Below, one piece after another: positions 34,449 to 45,148 of a stretch of DNA of 64,000 bases. The position numbers and the translations under genes were made by a program. Location: the NCBI RefSeq assembly GCF_020379485.1, contig NC_063452.1:36107608-36171607 (forward strand). Reading direction: 5' to 3'. The notes under the pieces are model-generated. The model was not told the origin of the DNA, ran no database searches, and was given only the letters and a program-made list of their open reading frames with translations. The DNA comes from Brassica napus. Taxonomy: Eukaryota; Streptophyta; Magnoliopsida; Brassicales; Brassicaceae. Positions within the stretch are counted from its first letter, which is position 1. Each line of letters opens with the position of its first letter.

Positions 34449-35580
34449 CTTTTCCTACAATGTCGACACAAGAACCATCACCAAATTTCACCTTCCGTTT
34501 GGTGTTTAGATTTAAACTCGAAAAAAACTCCTTGTTCCCCATCATGTGATTGCTCTCTCCATTATCCAAATACCAAACACTTGCATTGCCTTTGTCGATA
34601 TCAAGATTCTTTGGAATCACCTTTTCGTCATTCAAGAACACCACCTCATCTACATATAGGGCGTCGGCCTTATGTGTCTCGTTTAGGTTGGTTTCCTGAC
34701 TGCTTACTGGTTTTTTTGGGGCAGACAGTTGCATAGTGACCCCGCTTGTCAGATCTCCAACATATCACCTTTGAACGATCTTTCTTCGAATTTTGTCTTT
34801 GGTGTGTGACATATTGTTTTGGTTTTTGTAACCAACCTCGACCTCTGCCTCTACCATTCTATCCTCTGCCTCTACCACAAAAACTCTCATAGTTCCTCTG
34901 ATTATGCTAGTCGTTATTCAAAAACATAAGCTCCCCTTGGTATTCTTTCTGAGTTTCTTCACCTACACGCTCCTCGTATGCCTTAAGCCTTCCAACTATG
35001 TCCTCAAACTCTGAAGAGTTGAGGTCTAAGACTTTCTCAAGCGGCACTATGATCTGGATGTACTTGTGTCTTGGAAGACCCTTCAAGAACTTCTTAACCA
35101 TCTTGGACTCTTCTATGTTCTATCCCAATGAGTCTGCTTTGGATTATTGTCCCGATATCTTTCCCGCAAAGTCATCGACCATATCATTATCATCCATTTT
35201 TAATCTATCAAACTCTGCCATCAACGTCTGACGTCTCGTCTCCCTTACACGATCAGCTCCAATGTGTCATGACTTGATAGCGTTCCAGATTTTTTTTCAG
35301 GCTGTTTGTTCTCCCACCAGGAGAATCAAAGTCTCGGAAACAAAGTGAAACAAAAGAGCAGTCGCAACATCGCTTTTCTTCAGATCATCTAAACCAGGTT
35401 CAATCGTGTTCCAAACTTCATGAACACGAAGCAGAACTTTCATCCTCATCGTTCAAACCGTATAGTTTGTTGATGATAACATAGGACAATGGATGGATGT
35501 GGATCCAAAGTCCTCCGTGAGATGCGCAGCTCTAGTCACGTCAGCCATCTTGCTTACGTGATCTCTCCTTCTGTCGCTAA
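34399..35580 (-). pseudogene. Copia gag and protease
   Basis: The gag middle part (35101-34907, RLKAYEERVGEET) matches the UBN2 type. A zinc knuckle near 34775-34735 has lost its second Cys (CWRSDKRGHYATVC, normally CxxC). The protease site reads WYLDNGESNHMMG, with the usual DSGAS replaced by DNGES. Upstream to 35580 the gag N-terminus is broken by many stops. Confidence 0.75.
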
Positions 35581-35639
35581 GATCGAAGCTTCAACTTAAG
35601 CTTAGATCGAGTCTCCAATCTGAGGCTCTGATACCAATT

Positions 35640-35908
35640 CAAATCTCTATAAACACAAAGATTAATAAGAACAACTTTTCTTATTAGCTTTAAAAACTTC
35701 TCAGAACTAAAGCTTTTAATATTTCTCTTAGATCTTATGGAACACATCTCCATTAGACTTCTATATAAAAGACAATTATATAAAAGACAATTCTCTTTAA
35801 CATGTGGGATATGTAAACACAAACCTAATCTAAATAGAAAATTTCCTTTTCGTATTCAAGATTTTCGTTTTGTGTTTTTCTCTTAACATATTAAACACTT
35901 ATTAATTT
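35640..35908 (-). repeat. Copia 5' LTR, truncated
   Basis: It is related to 31273-31557 and is followed on the minus strand by the primer site TGGTATCAGAGCCTCA (35636-35621, initiator tRNA-Met type). Its outer end stops matching at ATTAATTTA near 35908. Confidence 0.75.
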
Positions 35909-36144
35909 ACTGTCTCAATTGATCGATCGTTTGTCATCATTATCAGCCGCTTTATGGTTTTGGTTCATAATCTCCAATTCGTCTTTATTGGAGGGTTATG
36001 TGATATTGTGTCTCTTTCCAGCCTTGGCATCTTGAATCGTATTTTTTTCTCGCGCAGGAAGCAATTATGATCTTTTGTCTCTTTTATGCCAAGAATTATC
36101 AAGTGTTTTGTTCTGGAGTATCCACTGCCCGTCTTTTTATTTTG
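35909..36144. other. Unassigned spacer
   Basis: This short non-coding segment lies between the copia element and an LTR fragment. I see no recognisable content apart from an isolated ATTGATCGATCG near 35926. Confidence 0.4.
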
Positions 36145-37098
36145 CTAAGGTAAAGGCTATTGTGTTAAATCCCTTACTAGTGTAGAACATTTTTCTATGG
36201 TAATTTAGATTTTAAAGTATGTTATGTCTGTATGAATTGAATCTTACTTGTTAGTTAGTATATTCATTGAAAGCCGGAATTATGGGCCTAGAGGATTCAA
36301 CTTTTGATCGAATTGGGTGATATTAAATGGCGATATATGTATATATTTGTATGTATGTAGTTATAAATATAGGGACTAAGGAAAGGCATGTGGGTCTTGT
36401 ACTCTTGGGCTTCAACCATTTAACATAATCAGATGGCAAATAAAATGTGAAGATTGTGGGGCCAGAGACGTCTGAGCTAGCGACGTAGATGTATGGAGGT
36501 TGAGTGGTTCAAAGACGTTTGTATATCGATACAGGGTGATGATTGCGGGGTGCAGAGACGTGTGCATATCGACGTAGAGTATGACTGGGTACAAAGACAG
36601 ACTTTTGTACTATAGACGCAGGATATGTATATCCGTATGAGGAGAATGCGGAGTGTATGCATTAGTTATGTGCTATCATCGCATTGTTTATTTCGTGTAA
36701 TGCATTATGCGTCTTGTTTTTTCATGTTAGAGCTAAATTTCCATAGTGGAAGTTCTATTTACTGAATTAGTGGTTTGCGTGTCTAACATCCATAACTCGT
36801 TGAATGGCTCCTCTTTTACTCACTCCACATTTTTCCCCATGCAGGTGAGCATGACGAGTAGTCGGATATCTGGACGGTTTGGTGTCTTTGGATTGTAGTA
36901 TTTTGTTTTGGTTTTTCACTCGATTTTATACAATTTTTTGATACGATTATTATGGTTATTAAATTTTAAAATGATTTATCCCACTTTTAATTTCTTTAAA
37001 TATTTTGATATTTTATTCAGTTTTGAATAACTTGATTTAATTCGACATTTTTGGTATGTACAACGCTTTTCTTGTGAGAGAAGGTGACGTATATTACA
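36145..37098 (+). repeat. Old LTR copy, plus strand, same family as 37599-39319
   Basis: From about 36145 to 37098 (ending TATATTACA) this matches the reverse complement of the solo LTR at 37599-39319. Matches include AGAGGATTCAAC (36288), the ATATATGTATATAT tract, CCGTATGAGGAGAATGCGG (36635), ATCTGGACGGTTTGGTGTC (36868) and GATATTTTATTC (37006). It is more diverged, and the tandem region is reduced to three or four degenerate units. Confidence 0.75.
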
Positions 37099-37598
37099 AT
37101 TTTAGTGGTCACTGATTAGTTTTTTTGTTCTATGCGGTTCCTATCTTTGATGTTCTTGAACCTTCTGTTCAGTCATCACACAAGAGACTTAAAGTACCAT
37201 CCCATCTTTAAGACACTTAGAGCTAATTCTATAAAAAGACAAAAGTCAAGGGTGAATGTTTTTGGGATTGTGCTGAGTTAGAGGCTGGCGTAGCATACTA
37301 TAGAAATACATAAGTTTGGGTAAATTCAAAATCTTTCAGAAACAATTATTTGAAGATAAAAAGTCGTGTAAAATTAATTAAGAATGATATATGTAATAGA
37401 TTGTTTAAGTAACTTCTAATAAAGTGAAAAAAATCTTTGATGCTTTTTCATTGTTTCTAGATTTATTTTTTTGCATTTACTATATTGTGTTGCATCTTGA
37501 AGTTATATATTGGTCTCTACATAGCACGGTGGGGTTTGTAGCCGTAAAGTCCCTAAGAAAGAAACAATTATTCACAAAACTAAGTGCTTGATCCTTTC
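37099..37598. other. Spacer between inverted LTR copies
   Basis: This is AT-rich DNA without a convincing ORF or element terminus. Confidence 0.5.
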
Positions 37599-38235
37599 TG
37601 TAACACCCGTCTCCTCTTCTCTCGAGACCGGCGTGCTACTTACCGAAAAGTACCGAATCAAACCGAGTTATTCAAAACCGAATAAAATATCAAACACATT
37701 TAATAAAATAAATCTAAAGTAAATACATCTTTACATTGATTTATGAAAATACGTCAAATAAATCAAATGAAAACCGAAATAAAGATATGATGATCCCCAA
37801 GACACCAAACCGTCCAGATATCCAACTACTCGGTAAGCTCACCTGCAATGGGAAGAAAGAGGGATAAGCAACAGGAGAGTCACCCAGTGAGGTATGGGAT
37901 GCTAAACCGCAAACCACTGACTCAGTACATAGCACTACGACTACGTAGGCATAGCTCTAGCATGAGCAAACAAGATGCCTAGCGCATCACACAAAACAAA
38001 CAATGCGCTGATGGTACATAGCTAGTCCACATACCCCGCATTCTCCTCATACGGATATATGATAATATAATATGCGTCGCTAGTCCAGACATCTCTGGAC
38101 CCCCGCACTCCACCAATATGCGTTGATATGCAAACGTCTCTGCACCCCGCACCACACAATATATACGTCGCTAGCTCAGACGTCTCTGGGCCCCCGTACT
38201 CATCACATATGCGTCGCTAGCTCAGATGTCTATGT

Positions 38236-38460
38236 GCCCCCGCACTCTATACGTCGCTAGCTCAGATTTCTCTGGCCCCCGTACTCTATACGTCGCTAGC
38301 TCAGATTTCTCTGGCCCCCGTACTCTATACGTCGCTAGCTCAGATTTCTCTGGTCCCCGTACTCTATACGTCGCTAGCTCAGATTTCTCTGGCCCCCGTA
38401 CTCTATACGTCGCGAGCTCAGATTTCTCTGGCCCCCGTACTCATATGCGTCGCTAGCCCA
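38236..38460. repeat. 39-bp tandem repeat inside the solo LTR
   Basis: Five to six near-perfect units of 39 bp, each containing ATACGTCGCTAGCTCAGAT, followed by more degenerate copies on both sides (about 38030-38490). Because 39 is divisible by three, the array is open and encodes a meaningless 13-residue repeat. Confidence 0.9.
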
Positions 38461-38510
38461 GATCTCACTGGGCCCCCGCACTCATCACATAGTCGTCCCT
38501 ACTATATAAC

Positions 38511-38534
38511 TATATATATATATATATATATATA
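38511..38534. repeat. (AT)n microsatellite
   Basis: A short TA dinucleotide run lies in the solo LTR. The related plus-strand LTR copy has a degenerate version near 36335-36350. Confidence 0.9.
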
Positions 38535-39319
38535 ATTCTTTAACATCAATCATTTCACATAACCGTTGAATCCTCTATTATCCTATTTCCAGTTTAACAA
38601 ACAAAAATAATAATAAACAAACAAGACTCTCAAACAGACTCGGTTCACAGGGACGGATCATGTTTCGAAACTAGACTTTCCATAATAGTAGTACTAAACT
38701 ACCTCGGGATTTAACGGAGTAGCCCTCACCTTAGTCACTGGCTGGAATGATCAACGAAAGATGGTCAACTGACGTCAACTGCAACACGAGTATCAACAGC
38801 TTAGGCTCAGAGTCTCAGGAAATAAAGTTTCTAAAAATGGAAACTTTCCTAAACTGGAACCTTTCTAAAAATAGTAACTTCCTCTAAATAGAAACTTTCC
38901 TAAAATAGAAACTTTCCTAAAATAGTAATTTCCTAAAATAACTTATTTCCTAACTAGAAACTTTCCTAAAATATTCCTATAACTAGAAATAAGGAGGCGA
39001 CAAACTTATTAGAAAAATTCACCGGAAGCTCGTCAAGAAATCCCGTCAGAAGCTCGCCCAAAAATCTCACCGGAAGCTCACCCGGAAATTCCACCGGAAA
39101 AATTCACTAGTGACTGGTCGTTAGATAATTCAACAACAACTCGTCACGTGCAAAGAAATACTTTGACTTGATGAGAATGAAAAGAAATGGTAGAGTTCCT
39201 TATATAGGAGAAAGGAATGGAGGAAGGTTTTCTAAACTTCCAATGTAGGACAAAATAAAATGAAAAGGGGATTTTGGGTTTTAATTGGGCTTTCCCAATA
39301 TTGGGTCACGGTCGTTACA

Positions 39320-39817
39320 TTTTCTTTCTGAGAAGAAATGAATTCTACCCGATTGAGTATATCGTCTGAAGGATTCAAAGAAGCATAGATAAATAGAATA
39401 TAAAGAGTATCTTGCAGATGATGCAGCGTCTGTTGAATATAGAACTGTATGGAATCTGAAACTGATTATTTATATGATAAAATGATGAAATGGAAACTTA
39501 TGGCTTATCCTTTGGCATGTTTAGGAAGCCATCATCTAAGCAGGACAAAGACAACACAGACACTTGTGCCAGAGAGGGAACACAATCTTCCAAGTCTTCA
39601 AAGGGTAATCTCAGACAAAACCGTTGACTTTGTTCTTACCAATTGTTTATGCTAACCCCCAAAAATTGTTTTTATACAAGGATTACCATAAATCACTATA
39701 TTAAGACATAATGTTCACCTCACCTTTCTTATCAAAGATACAAGTTAGCAAAACACAGGCATATTCCTTTTCTCCTCAGTAGCCTTATTTTCCCGATAGT
39801 CATATTTAAGGATAACC
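39320..39817 (+). other. Upstream region of the NRT3 gene
   Basis: This is non-coding sequence between the solo LTR and the NRT3 start codon. It should hold whatever promoter remains, since only about 500 bp separate the ATG from the LTR. Pyrimidine-rich TTCCTTTTCTCCTC near 39764 may belong to the 5' leader. A clear TATA box is not obvious. Confidence 0.4.
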
Positions 39818-40828
39818 ATGGCTATCCACAAGATCCTTTTCGCTTCACTTCTAATCTGCTTACTGATCCAATCCATTCATGCTGCTACCAAAGAAAGGCT
39901 CTTCTCTGATCTGGAGAAAAGCGCACTTGAGGTCACCGCTACACCCAGCCGTGTTGGAGAAGGTGTTGGTACGTATATTTCTTTTATCCATATTTCGTTC
40001 CTTAAATCCAGCATATCTTTGGGTGTTCAAGATTCAATATTGCTGTTTTTGCGATTTTAATCAATGGTTATTTTATTTTTGTCTGGTTAATTGTGTTATT
40101 ACAAATTATGCGATTTTAATCAATGGTTATTTTGTTAAAACCTTAAATGCCAAAAATATTCGGTGAGCCATTCAACCAGAGGTCCCAAAGTCTGAATTAC
40201 ATCCCTGGTTTTATAAGACTCCTAAATTATAATTATTTTAAAATGTGATACAAATCATATTATCTTACCGTAATTTATAAGAATGGAGTCATAACTGACA
40301 TACATCGAGGCTGATCCATTGTGGATGTTGTGGTTTCTAGTTTTAGCTGCAGGAGTTGATAAGTTGAGCATTACATGGAAGGTAAGCTCGACTGCTACAA
40401 AGGAGCCTGAATTTAATGCCATTAAAGTAAAGCTGTGCTACGCTCCGGCCAGCCAAGTTGACCGACCATGGCGTAAGACAGAAAATGAGCTCTTCAAGGA
40501 CAAGAGCTGCCCACACAAAATCTCTTCATGGTCCTATGATCCCGCTATGAAAACCGCTCAATCATTCGACTATACCCTCGAGCGCGACATCCCTACAGGG
40601 ACCTACTTTGTTCGTGCATACGCTGTTGATGCTAAGGACCATGAAGTTGCTTTTGGACAGAGCACAAACGAGGACAAGACAAGCAATCTCTTCAGCGTTC
40701 AGGCTATCAGTGGCCGCCACAAGTCCTTAGATATTGCCTCTGTCTGCTTCAGCGTCTTTTCCGTCGTGGCTCTACTCGTCTTCTTTGTTAACGAAAAGAG
40801 GAAGGCTAAGATAGAGCAAAGCAAATAA
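39818..40828 (+). CDS. NRT3.1: High-affinity nitrate transporter accessory protein (NAR2/NRT3)
   Basis: Partner protein of NRT2-type high-affinity nitrate transporters, needed for their stability at the plasma membrane. There are two exons: 39818-39968 and 40341-40828, with a 372-bp GT...AG intron. I chose acceptor TTTCTAG at 40340 because it restores the family's GVVL.AG junction; a CTGCAG at 40352 is the alternative. The product is 212 residues (Arabidopsis NRT3.1 has about 210). It shows a signal peptide (1-22), LCYAP at 82-86, DRPWRK at 91-96, RDIPTGTYFVRAY at 132-144, ISGRHKSLDIAS, and one C-terminal membrane helix (about 181-201) with a short basic tail. No lesion is seen, so it is probably functional. 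NRT3.1 versus NRT3.2 is not certain. Confidence 0.93.
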
Positions 40829-40984
40829 GGCGTTAACTTTGGGTGATTGCCACATTGCACAAAATGGCGTTCACTTTGAATTTACAACTTTTATTAATTG
40901 CTTTTTGTTGGTTTCTTCCTTTGTACCTTTACTTGCGTGTTTGTATAGTCATATTAAACCATTCGAGAAATGGCCAATTTCTTT
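40829..40984 (+). other. NRT3 3' flank or UTR up to LINE insertion
   Basis: This is 156 bp of T-rich sequence between the NRT3 stop and a LINE poly(T) tract. A typical AATAAA is not present before the insertion; an AAATAAA (40999) lies just inside the LINE. The LINE target duplication (40968-40984) shows the DNA was originally continuous with 44020 onward. Confidence 0.6.
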
Positions 40985-41113
40985 TTTTTTTTTCTTCCAA
41001 ATAAACCCAAAAAGGGATGGTTTACATCATTTTACAGCATAATCGAAGAAAGACTATATATAAGTTGAAACTCATGTGAAGCAGAATTTTATGGCAGAGA
41101 AAATGATGATCTT

Positions 41114-42712
41114 TCACGCTTGAAACCGATCAAACCAGGTGGAGATAAAAGATTCCTGAGCACGAGCTGGAACCTGAGAAGTTGAGGAGTTTTCCTTATC
41201 AAGACCCAACAGCTTCGCCCTGACTTGAAGCTGAATCTCTTTGGCAATTTGGGTGGCCGGTTTGTTCACACCAGAGTGTAAACGAGAGTTCCTCTCTCTC
41301 CAAATGAAATAAACCGCTCCTTGAAAAACCAACTTCAAGATAGCTCTAAACCGAGGTCTCGCTGAGACATTTACCAGCCATTGAACAATCTGTTGTAAGG
41401 TAGAAGGGTAAGTGATTCGGACACTTGATAGCAACAAATTCCAGACTGCAGTCGAGAATTGACAATAAAAAAACAGATGGTTAGCCATCTCCGCCGCATG
41501 ACCACGGAGAAGACATTCTGCCGGAACTATGAGACCCCATGATTGTAATCTGTTTCGAGTTAACAATCTGCCTTTTAGAAGAAGCCAGACTATAAAGGAG
41601 TGTTTTGGGATTTTCTGACGAACCAGACAGCCTTATACCATGAAACCAACAGAGGTGGAGGATTTATTGAATTGAAGTCCAAAGATTTGAAGTTGAAAAG
41701 ACCGATGGGGGATCATCTGATGAGTTCCTCAACATATAATAGTCATCCTCAAGTGAATTGATGTCCGGAATCTGAGAAGGTAAAGACTGGCGAAGCCTTC
41801 TCAATACGGGATTCCTACTGCGACTCTTTCCATGCGCCCGCTGAAACAGCATCAGAAACAGATCTATCAATTGGAATACCTGAGACCTGAGGCCCAAGAG
41901 GTCCAATGATGTCAATGAGCGACCCCAAATCCGTCCAATTATCATGCCAAAAGGACGCAATGGCTCCTGAGTTAACATGACAAAGAATGCGAGGCTTTGC
42001 CAAATGCCTAAGCTTCATAAGACGCTTCCAAATCCAACTACCCACATTCGAGAAGTCAGAGGTCCAAAAAATTCTCCCTGCTAATATATGACTCTTTATC
42101 CAAGCAACCCACAAGGAATCAGAACCAGCAAACAGGAGCCAAATTAATTTAAGTCCATAGACCTGATTTAAACCCAAAAGGCGACAGAGACCTAAACCTC
42201 CACAGTCTTTTGGACTACAGACCGCATCCCAAGAGACTTTTGCTCTTCTTGCCGAGTTGGGAGCACCTGTCCAGTGGAAGGCATTACATATCTGTTCCAA
42301 TTCATCCAAACACTCCTTTGGAAGGGGAAAAATAGCAAACCAGAAGTTTATCATGCTATAAATAACAGATTGTATCAGTTGAAGTCTTCCAGCGAATGAG
42401 AGATGCTTTGCAGTCCAAGTGTTAACGCGAGCTTTGACTTTATCAATCAGTTGCTGGTAATCTTGATGTCTCAATTTGTGAGGCATCAATGGAACTCCAA
42501 GGTATTTCACAGGAAGGGATCCTTGAACCCAACCGAAATCAGTCGCTAACTGAGATGCTAAAAGAGAATTATTCCCATCAACAAACACGCATGTTTTCCT
42601 CAAGTTCAAAGCTAAACCTGACCTTTTCTGAAAATCCCGCAGTACAGATAAAATACCACGCAAGGAGTCTGAAGATCCATCAAAGAAAATAAGAAGGCCG
42701 AGATTTATGTTC
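41114..42712 (-). pseudogene. LINE ORF2, RT C-terminal part and zf-RVT region
   Basis: The frame 42663-41815 follows on from the RT palm: LRGILSVLRDFQKRSGLALN, VKYLGVPLMPHK, WTAKHLSFAGRLQLIQSV, then CNAFHWTGAP and the WDAVCSPKDCGGLG motif. A frameshift near 41815-41570 leads to the zf-RVT domain (41566-41114: RLQSWGL, HLFFYCQFSTAVW), ending at a stop near 41120. No RNase H domain follows in this copy. Confidence 0.9.
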
Positions 42713-42726
42713 TTCTCCTTTTTTGC

Positions 42727-43990
42727 CTCCCATTCGGATTATCCCCAGCTCCTTGATGAAGCGTGATCTTCTACCGGTCTGGTGCCCTCCCCACTCTCTT
42801 TTCTTTATCAAAAGATGAGAGCAGCCAAGGCAGTTTGCAAATCTCTGAATCGGTCTGCCTTTAGTGGGATTGAGAAGAGAACTAAAGAGGTCTTTGAGGT
42901 ACTTCAAAATATCCAAACTCTCCTGCTCTCAAGCCCAACTCCGGCCCTATTTGAAGAAGAACGTAGGGTTTGTGATTCATGGTTATTCCTTGCTGCTGCA
43001 GAACAGAACTTTTTCAAGCTTAAGGCTCGAGTGCGCTGGAATTGTAAGGGGGACCTTAACACAGGTTTCTTCCATAAGTGTGTTAAGGCAAATTTATCAA
43101 AGAATATCATTCACTTCCTGACGGATGCTAATAACTCTCGGGTTACAGATGTTCAAGAAATGAAGAATATGGCAGTTCAATTTTACACCTTGCTCCAGGG
43201 TCGGTCCAACGCTGCTGCTGTCTCTCCATATACAGTCGCACAAATCAGATCCATCCATCCTTTCCGTTGCAGTGCTCACCATGTAGAGCTTCTTTCGGCT
43301 ATTCCTTCAGATGAGGACATAAGGAATACCTTATTTTCCCTCCCTCAGGATAAAGCTCCTAGACCCGACGGGTTCTCCGCAGAATTTTTCAAATCTTCTT
43401 GGGGCCTAGTTGGTGCAGACTTTACCCGAGCGGTGAAGCAGTTCTTCCTCAACCAGAGCATGCAGAGACAAACAAATGCTACGGTTATATCCTTAATCCC
43501 CAAAACACCGGGTGCTTCTTCCTTATCGGATTTCAGGCATATTTCCTTGTGTAATACAGTTTGCAAAGTCATCGCAAAGCTGTTGGCTTCTCGGCTCAAG
43601 CTTATTGCTCCAAACGCTGTCCAAAGGAACCAAGTAGGATTTGTAAAGAGGAAGCTTTTGTGTTAAAATGTACTCCTTGCTTCTGAGCTAGTTGTGGACT
43701 TTCACAAGGATGGAACAACAACAAGAGGTTGTCTTCAGGTGGATATATCTAAAACTTACGATAGCATCGAGTGGGATTTTGTCTAGAATATCCTCAAAGC
43801 TTTTGAACTTCCTGATATCTTTATCTCCTAGATAAAGGAGTGTATTACAACTCCTTTCTAATGGGTATCCCTAAATGGTGAGCTTGCAGGCTTCTTTCTT
43901 TGTTATGGCTATGGACATCCTTTCAAAGGACTTAGATATTGCAGCTCGAGAACGAAGTTTTGGTATCCATCCCAAATGCCATAATCCTAT
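42727..43990 (+). pseudogene. LINE ORF2 linker and RT N-terminal part, inverted
   Basis: The open frame 42782-43666 encodes the linker (KAVCKSLNRSAFSGIEKR, RWNCKGDLNTGFFHKCVK) and RT start (LPQDKAPRPDGFSAEFFKSS, ISLIPKTPGASSLSDFRHIS, RLKLIAPNAVQRNQVGFV). After a TAA at 43664-43666 the sense continues with VDISKTYDSIEWDFV, carrying the first catalytic Asp. A small deletion follows, then VMAMDILSKDLDIAARERSFGIHP to 43990. Confidence 0.9.
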
Positions 43991-44032
43991 GGTCACCCAC
44001 TAAAATGGCCAATTTCTTTGTTTTCTTTTTTT

Positions 44033-45148
44033 GGGAAATTGTCAAAAATACCACTTTCAAAGTACCAATTTTTATGTTTACACTAGTCATTTTTACTCTC
44101 ATTTTTAATGAAGGGTAAAAGATATTTATTACCCTTTGATTAACTTTGACAAAAGAAAACCTGTGGTTAACTAACCACTTTCAAATTACCAATTTTCATG
44201 TTTACACTAACCACTTTTACCCACATTTTTAATGAAGGATAAACGACATTTATAATAACCCTTTTGATTAACTTTGACAAAAAAAACATACGGTTAACTA
44301 ATCTAAACTTAAAACATCAACTCTAAACCTTAAATCATCAACTCTAAACCCTTAACCCCGAAACATCAACTGTAAACCCTTAACCCCGAAACATCAACTC
44401 TAAACCCTAAACCTTCAAATCTAAACCCTAAAACATCAACTCTAAACCCTAAACGTAGACCCTAAACCCTAAACCCTAAAACCCTAAACCTTCAAATCTA
44501 AACCTTAAAACATCAACTCTAAACCCTAAACGTAAACCCTAAACCCTAAAACCTAAACCTTCAAATCTAAACCCTAAAACATCAACTCTAGGGTTTTAGC
44601 GTTTAAGGTTTAGAGTTTATGGTGTATTGTATAAGGTTTAGGGTTTAGAGTTGATGTTTTAGGGTTTAGGGTTAATTTTTTTGGGTTTATGGTTTAGTGT
44701 TTACTGTTTAGGGTTTAGGGTTTAGGGTTTAGTGTTGATAGTTTAGGGTTTGGTGTTGATGTTTTAGGGTTTAGAGTTGAAGTTTGAGGTTTAGGGTTTA
44801 GGGTTGATGTTTTAGGGTTTAGAGTTGAAAGTTTAGCGTTTAAGGTTTTTAGGGTTTAGAGTTGAGGTTTTAGGGTTTAGGGTTTGTATTTAAAAAAATA
44901 GGATTTAGGGTTTAGAGTTGAGTTTTAGGGTTTAGGGTTCGAATTTCAAAATAGTATAATTAAAAAAAATAAAAAAAATTATTTTTACTTTTTTATTGAT
45001 TTAAATATTTATGTATTATATATATAAAGAACAAGTATATAAAAGTCTTTTAACATTTAATGGAAAAAAAAAATATTTGAAAATGTTTTTTTGTTGGTGG
45101 TAAACATTAATAATGATATCACTAAAATGGTATAAGTGAAATTCCCCC
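44033..45148. mobile_element. Mutator-like non-autonomous element with telomere-like repeats (putative)
   Basis: Imperfect terminal inverted repeats of about 25 bp: GGGAAATTGTCAAAAATACC at 44033 and, inverted, GGGGAATTTCACTTATACCA ending 45147. The flanks TCTTTTTTT (left) and TTCTTTTTC (right) could be a decayed 9-bp target duplication. The interior has degenerate CCCTAAA units (about 44300-44590) and then TTTAGGG units (about 44590-44945) in opposite orientation, followed by AT-rich DNA. No transposase is present. Confidence 0.5.
44300..44945. repeat. Inverted telomere-like repeats
   Basis: Dozens of CCCTAAA-like units interspersed with AAACATCAACTCTAA on the plus strand switch near 44590 to TTTAGGG-like units with AGAGTTGATGTTTTAGGG. 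The units are degenerate and separated, unlike a true telomere; together they form a large imperfect palindrome. Confidence 0.85.

Larger units (their letters stand above)
31273..35908 (-). mobile_element. Decayed Ty1/copia retrotransposon
   Basis: On the minus strand: 5' LTR (35908-35640), initiator-Met primer site (35636-35621), gag, protease, integrase, RT and RNase H in normal copia order, polypurine tract (AAGGGGGTGAG, about 31568-31558) and 3' LTR (31557-31273). The two LTRs are clearly related but diverged, and the 5' LTR lacks its outer 35-40 bp, so the copy is old. I cannot see a target duplication. Confidence 0.85.
37599..39319 (-). mobile_element. Solo LTR of an unassigned LTR retrotransposon
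   Basis: It begins TGTAACACCCG and ends CGGTCGTTACA on the plus strand, giving terminal inverted repeats TGTAAC...GTTACA. Near-matching 5-bp flanks CTTTC (37594-37598) and TTTTC (39320-39324) may be a target duplication with one change. A minus-strand TATATAAGGAAC near 39205 suggests minus orientation. There are no internal genes. It contains a 39-bp tandem repeat and an AT tract. Confidence 0.75.
40968..44019 (-). mobile_element. Truncated L1-type LINE with 5' inversion
   Basis: A 17-bp target duplication, AAATGGCCAATTTCTTT, flanks the insertion (40968-40984 and 44003-44019), with poly(T) at the left end showing minus orientation. The 3' segment (about 40985-42720) is minus strand; the 5' segment (about 42723-43990) is inverted onto the plus strand. 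The inverted piece ends just before the RT catalytic FADD region, and the minus piece begins just after it. That is the signature of twin priming. The endonuclease and ORF1 are absent. Confidence 0.93.

Noticed and set aside
38226..38456. ORF encoding a 13-residue repeat
   Set aside because: Direct product of the 39-bp tandem repeat in the LTR; no protein family resemblance.
44300..44945. True interstitial telomere or chromosome-fusion site
   Set aside because: Units are degenerate, interspersed with other motifs and bounded by transposon-like inverted ends.
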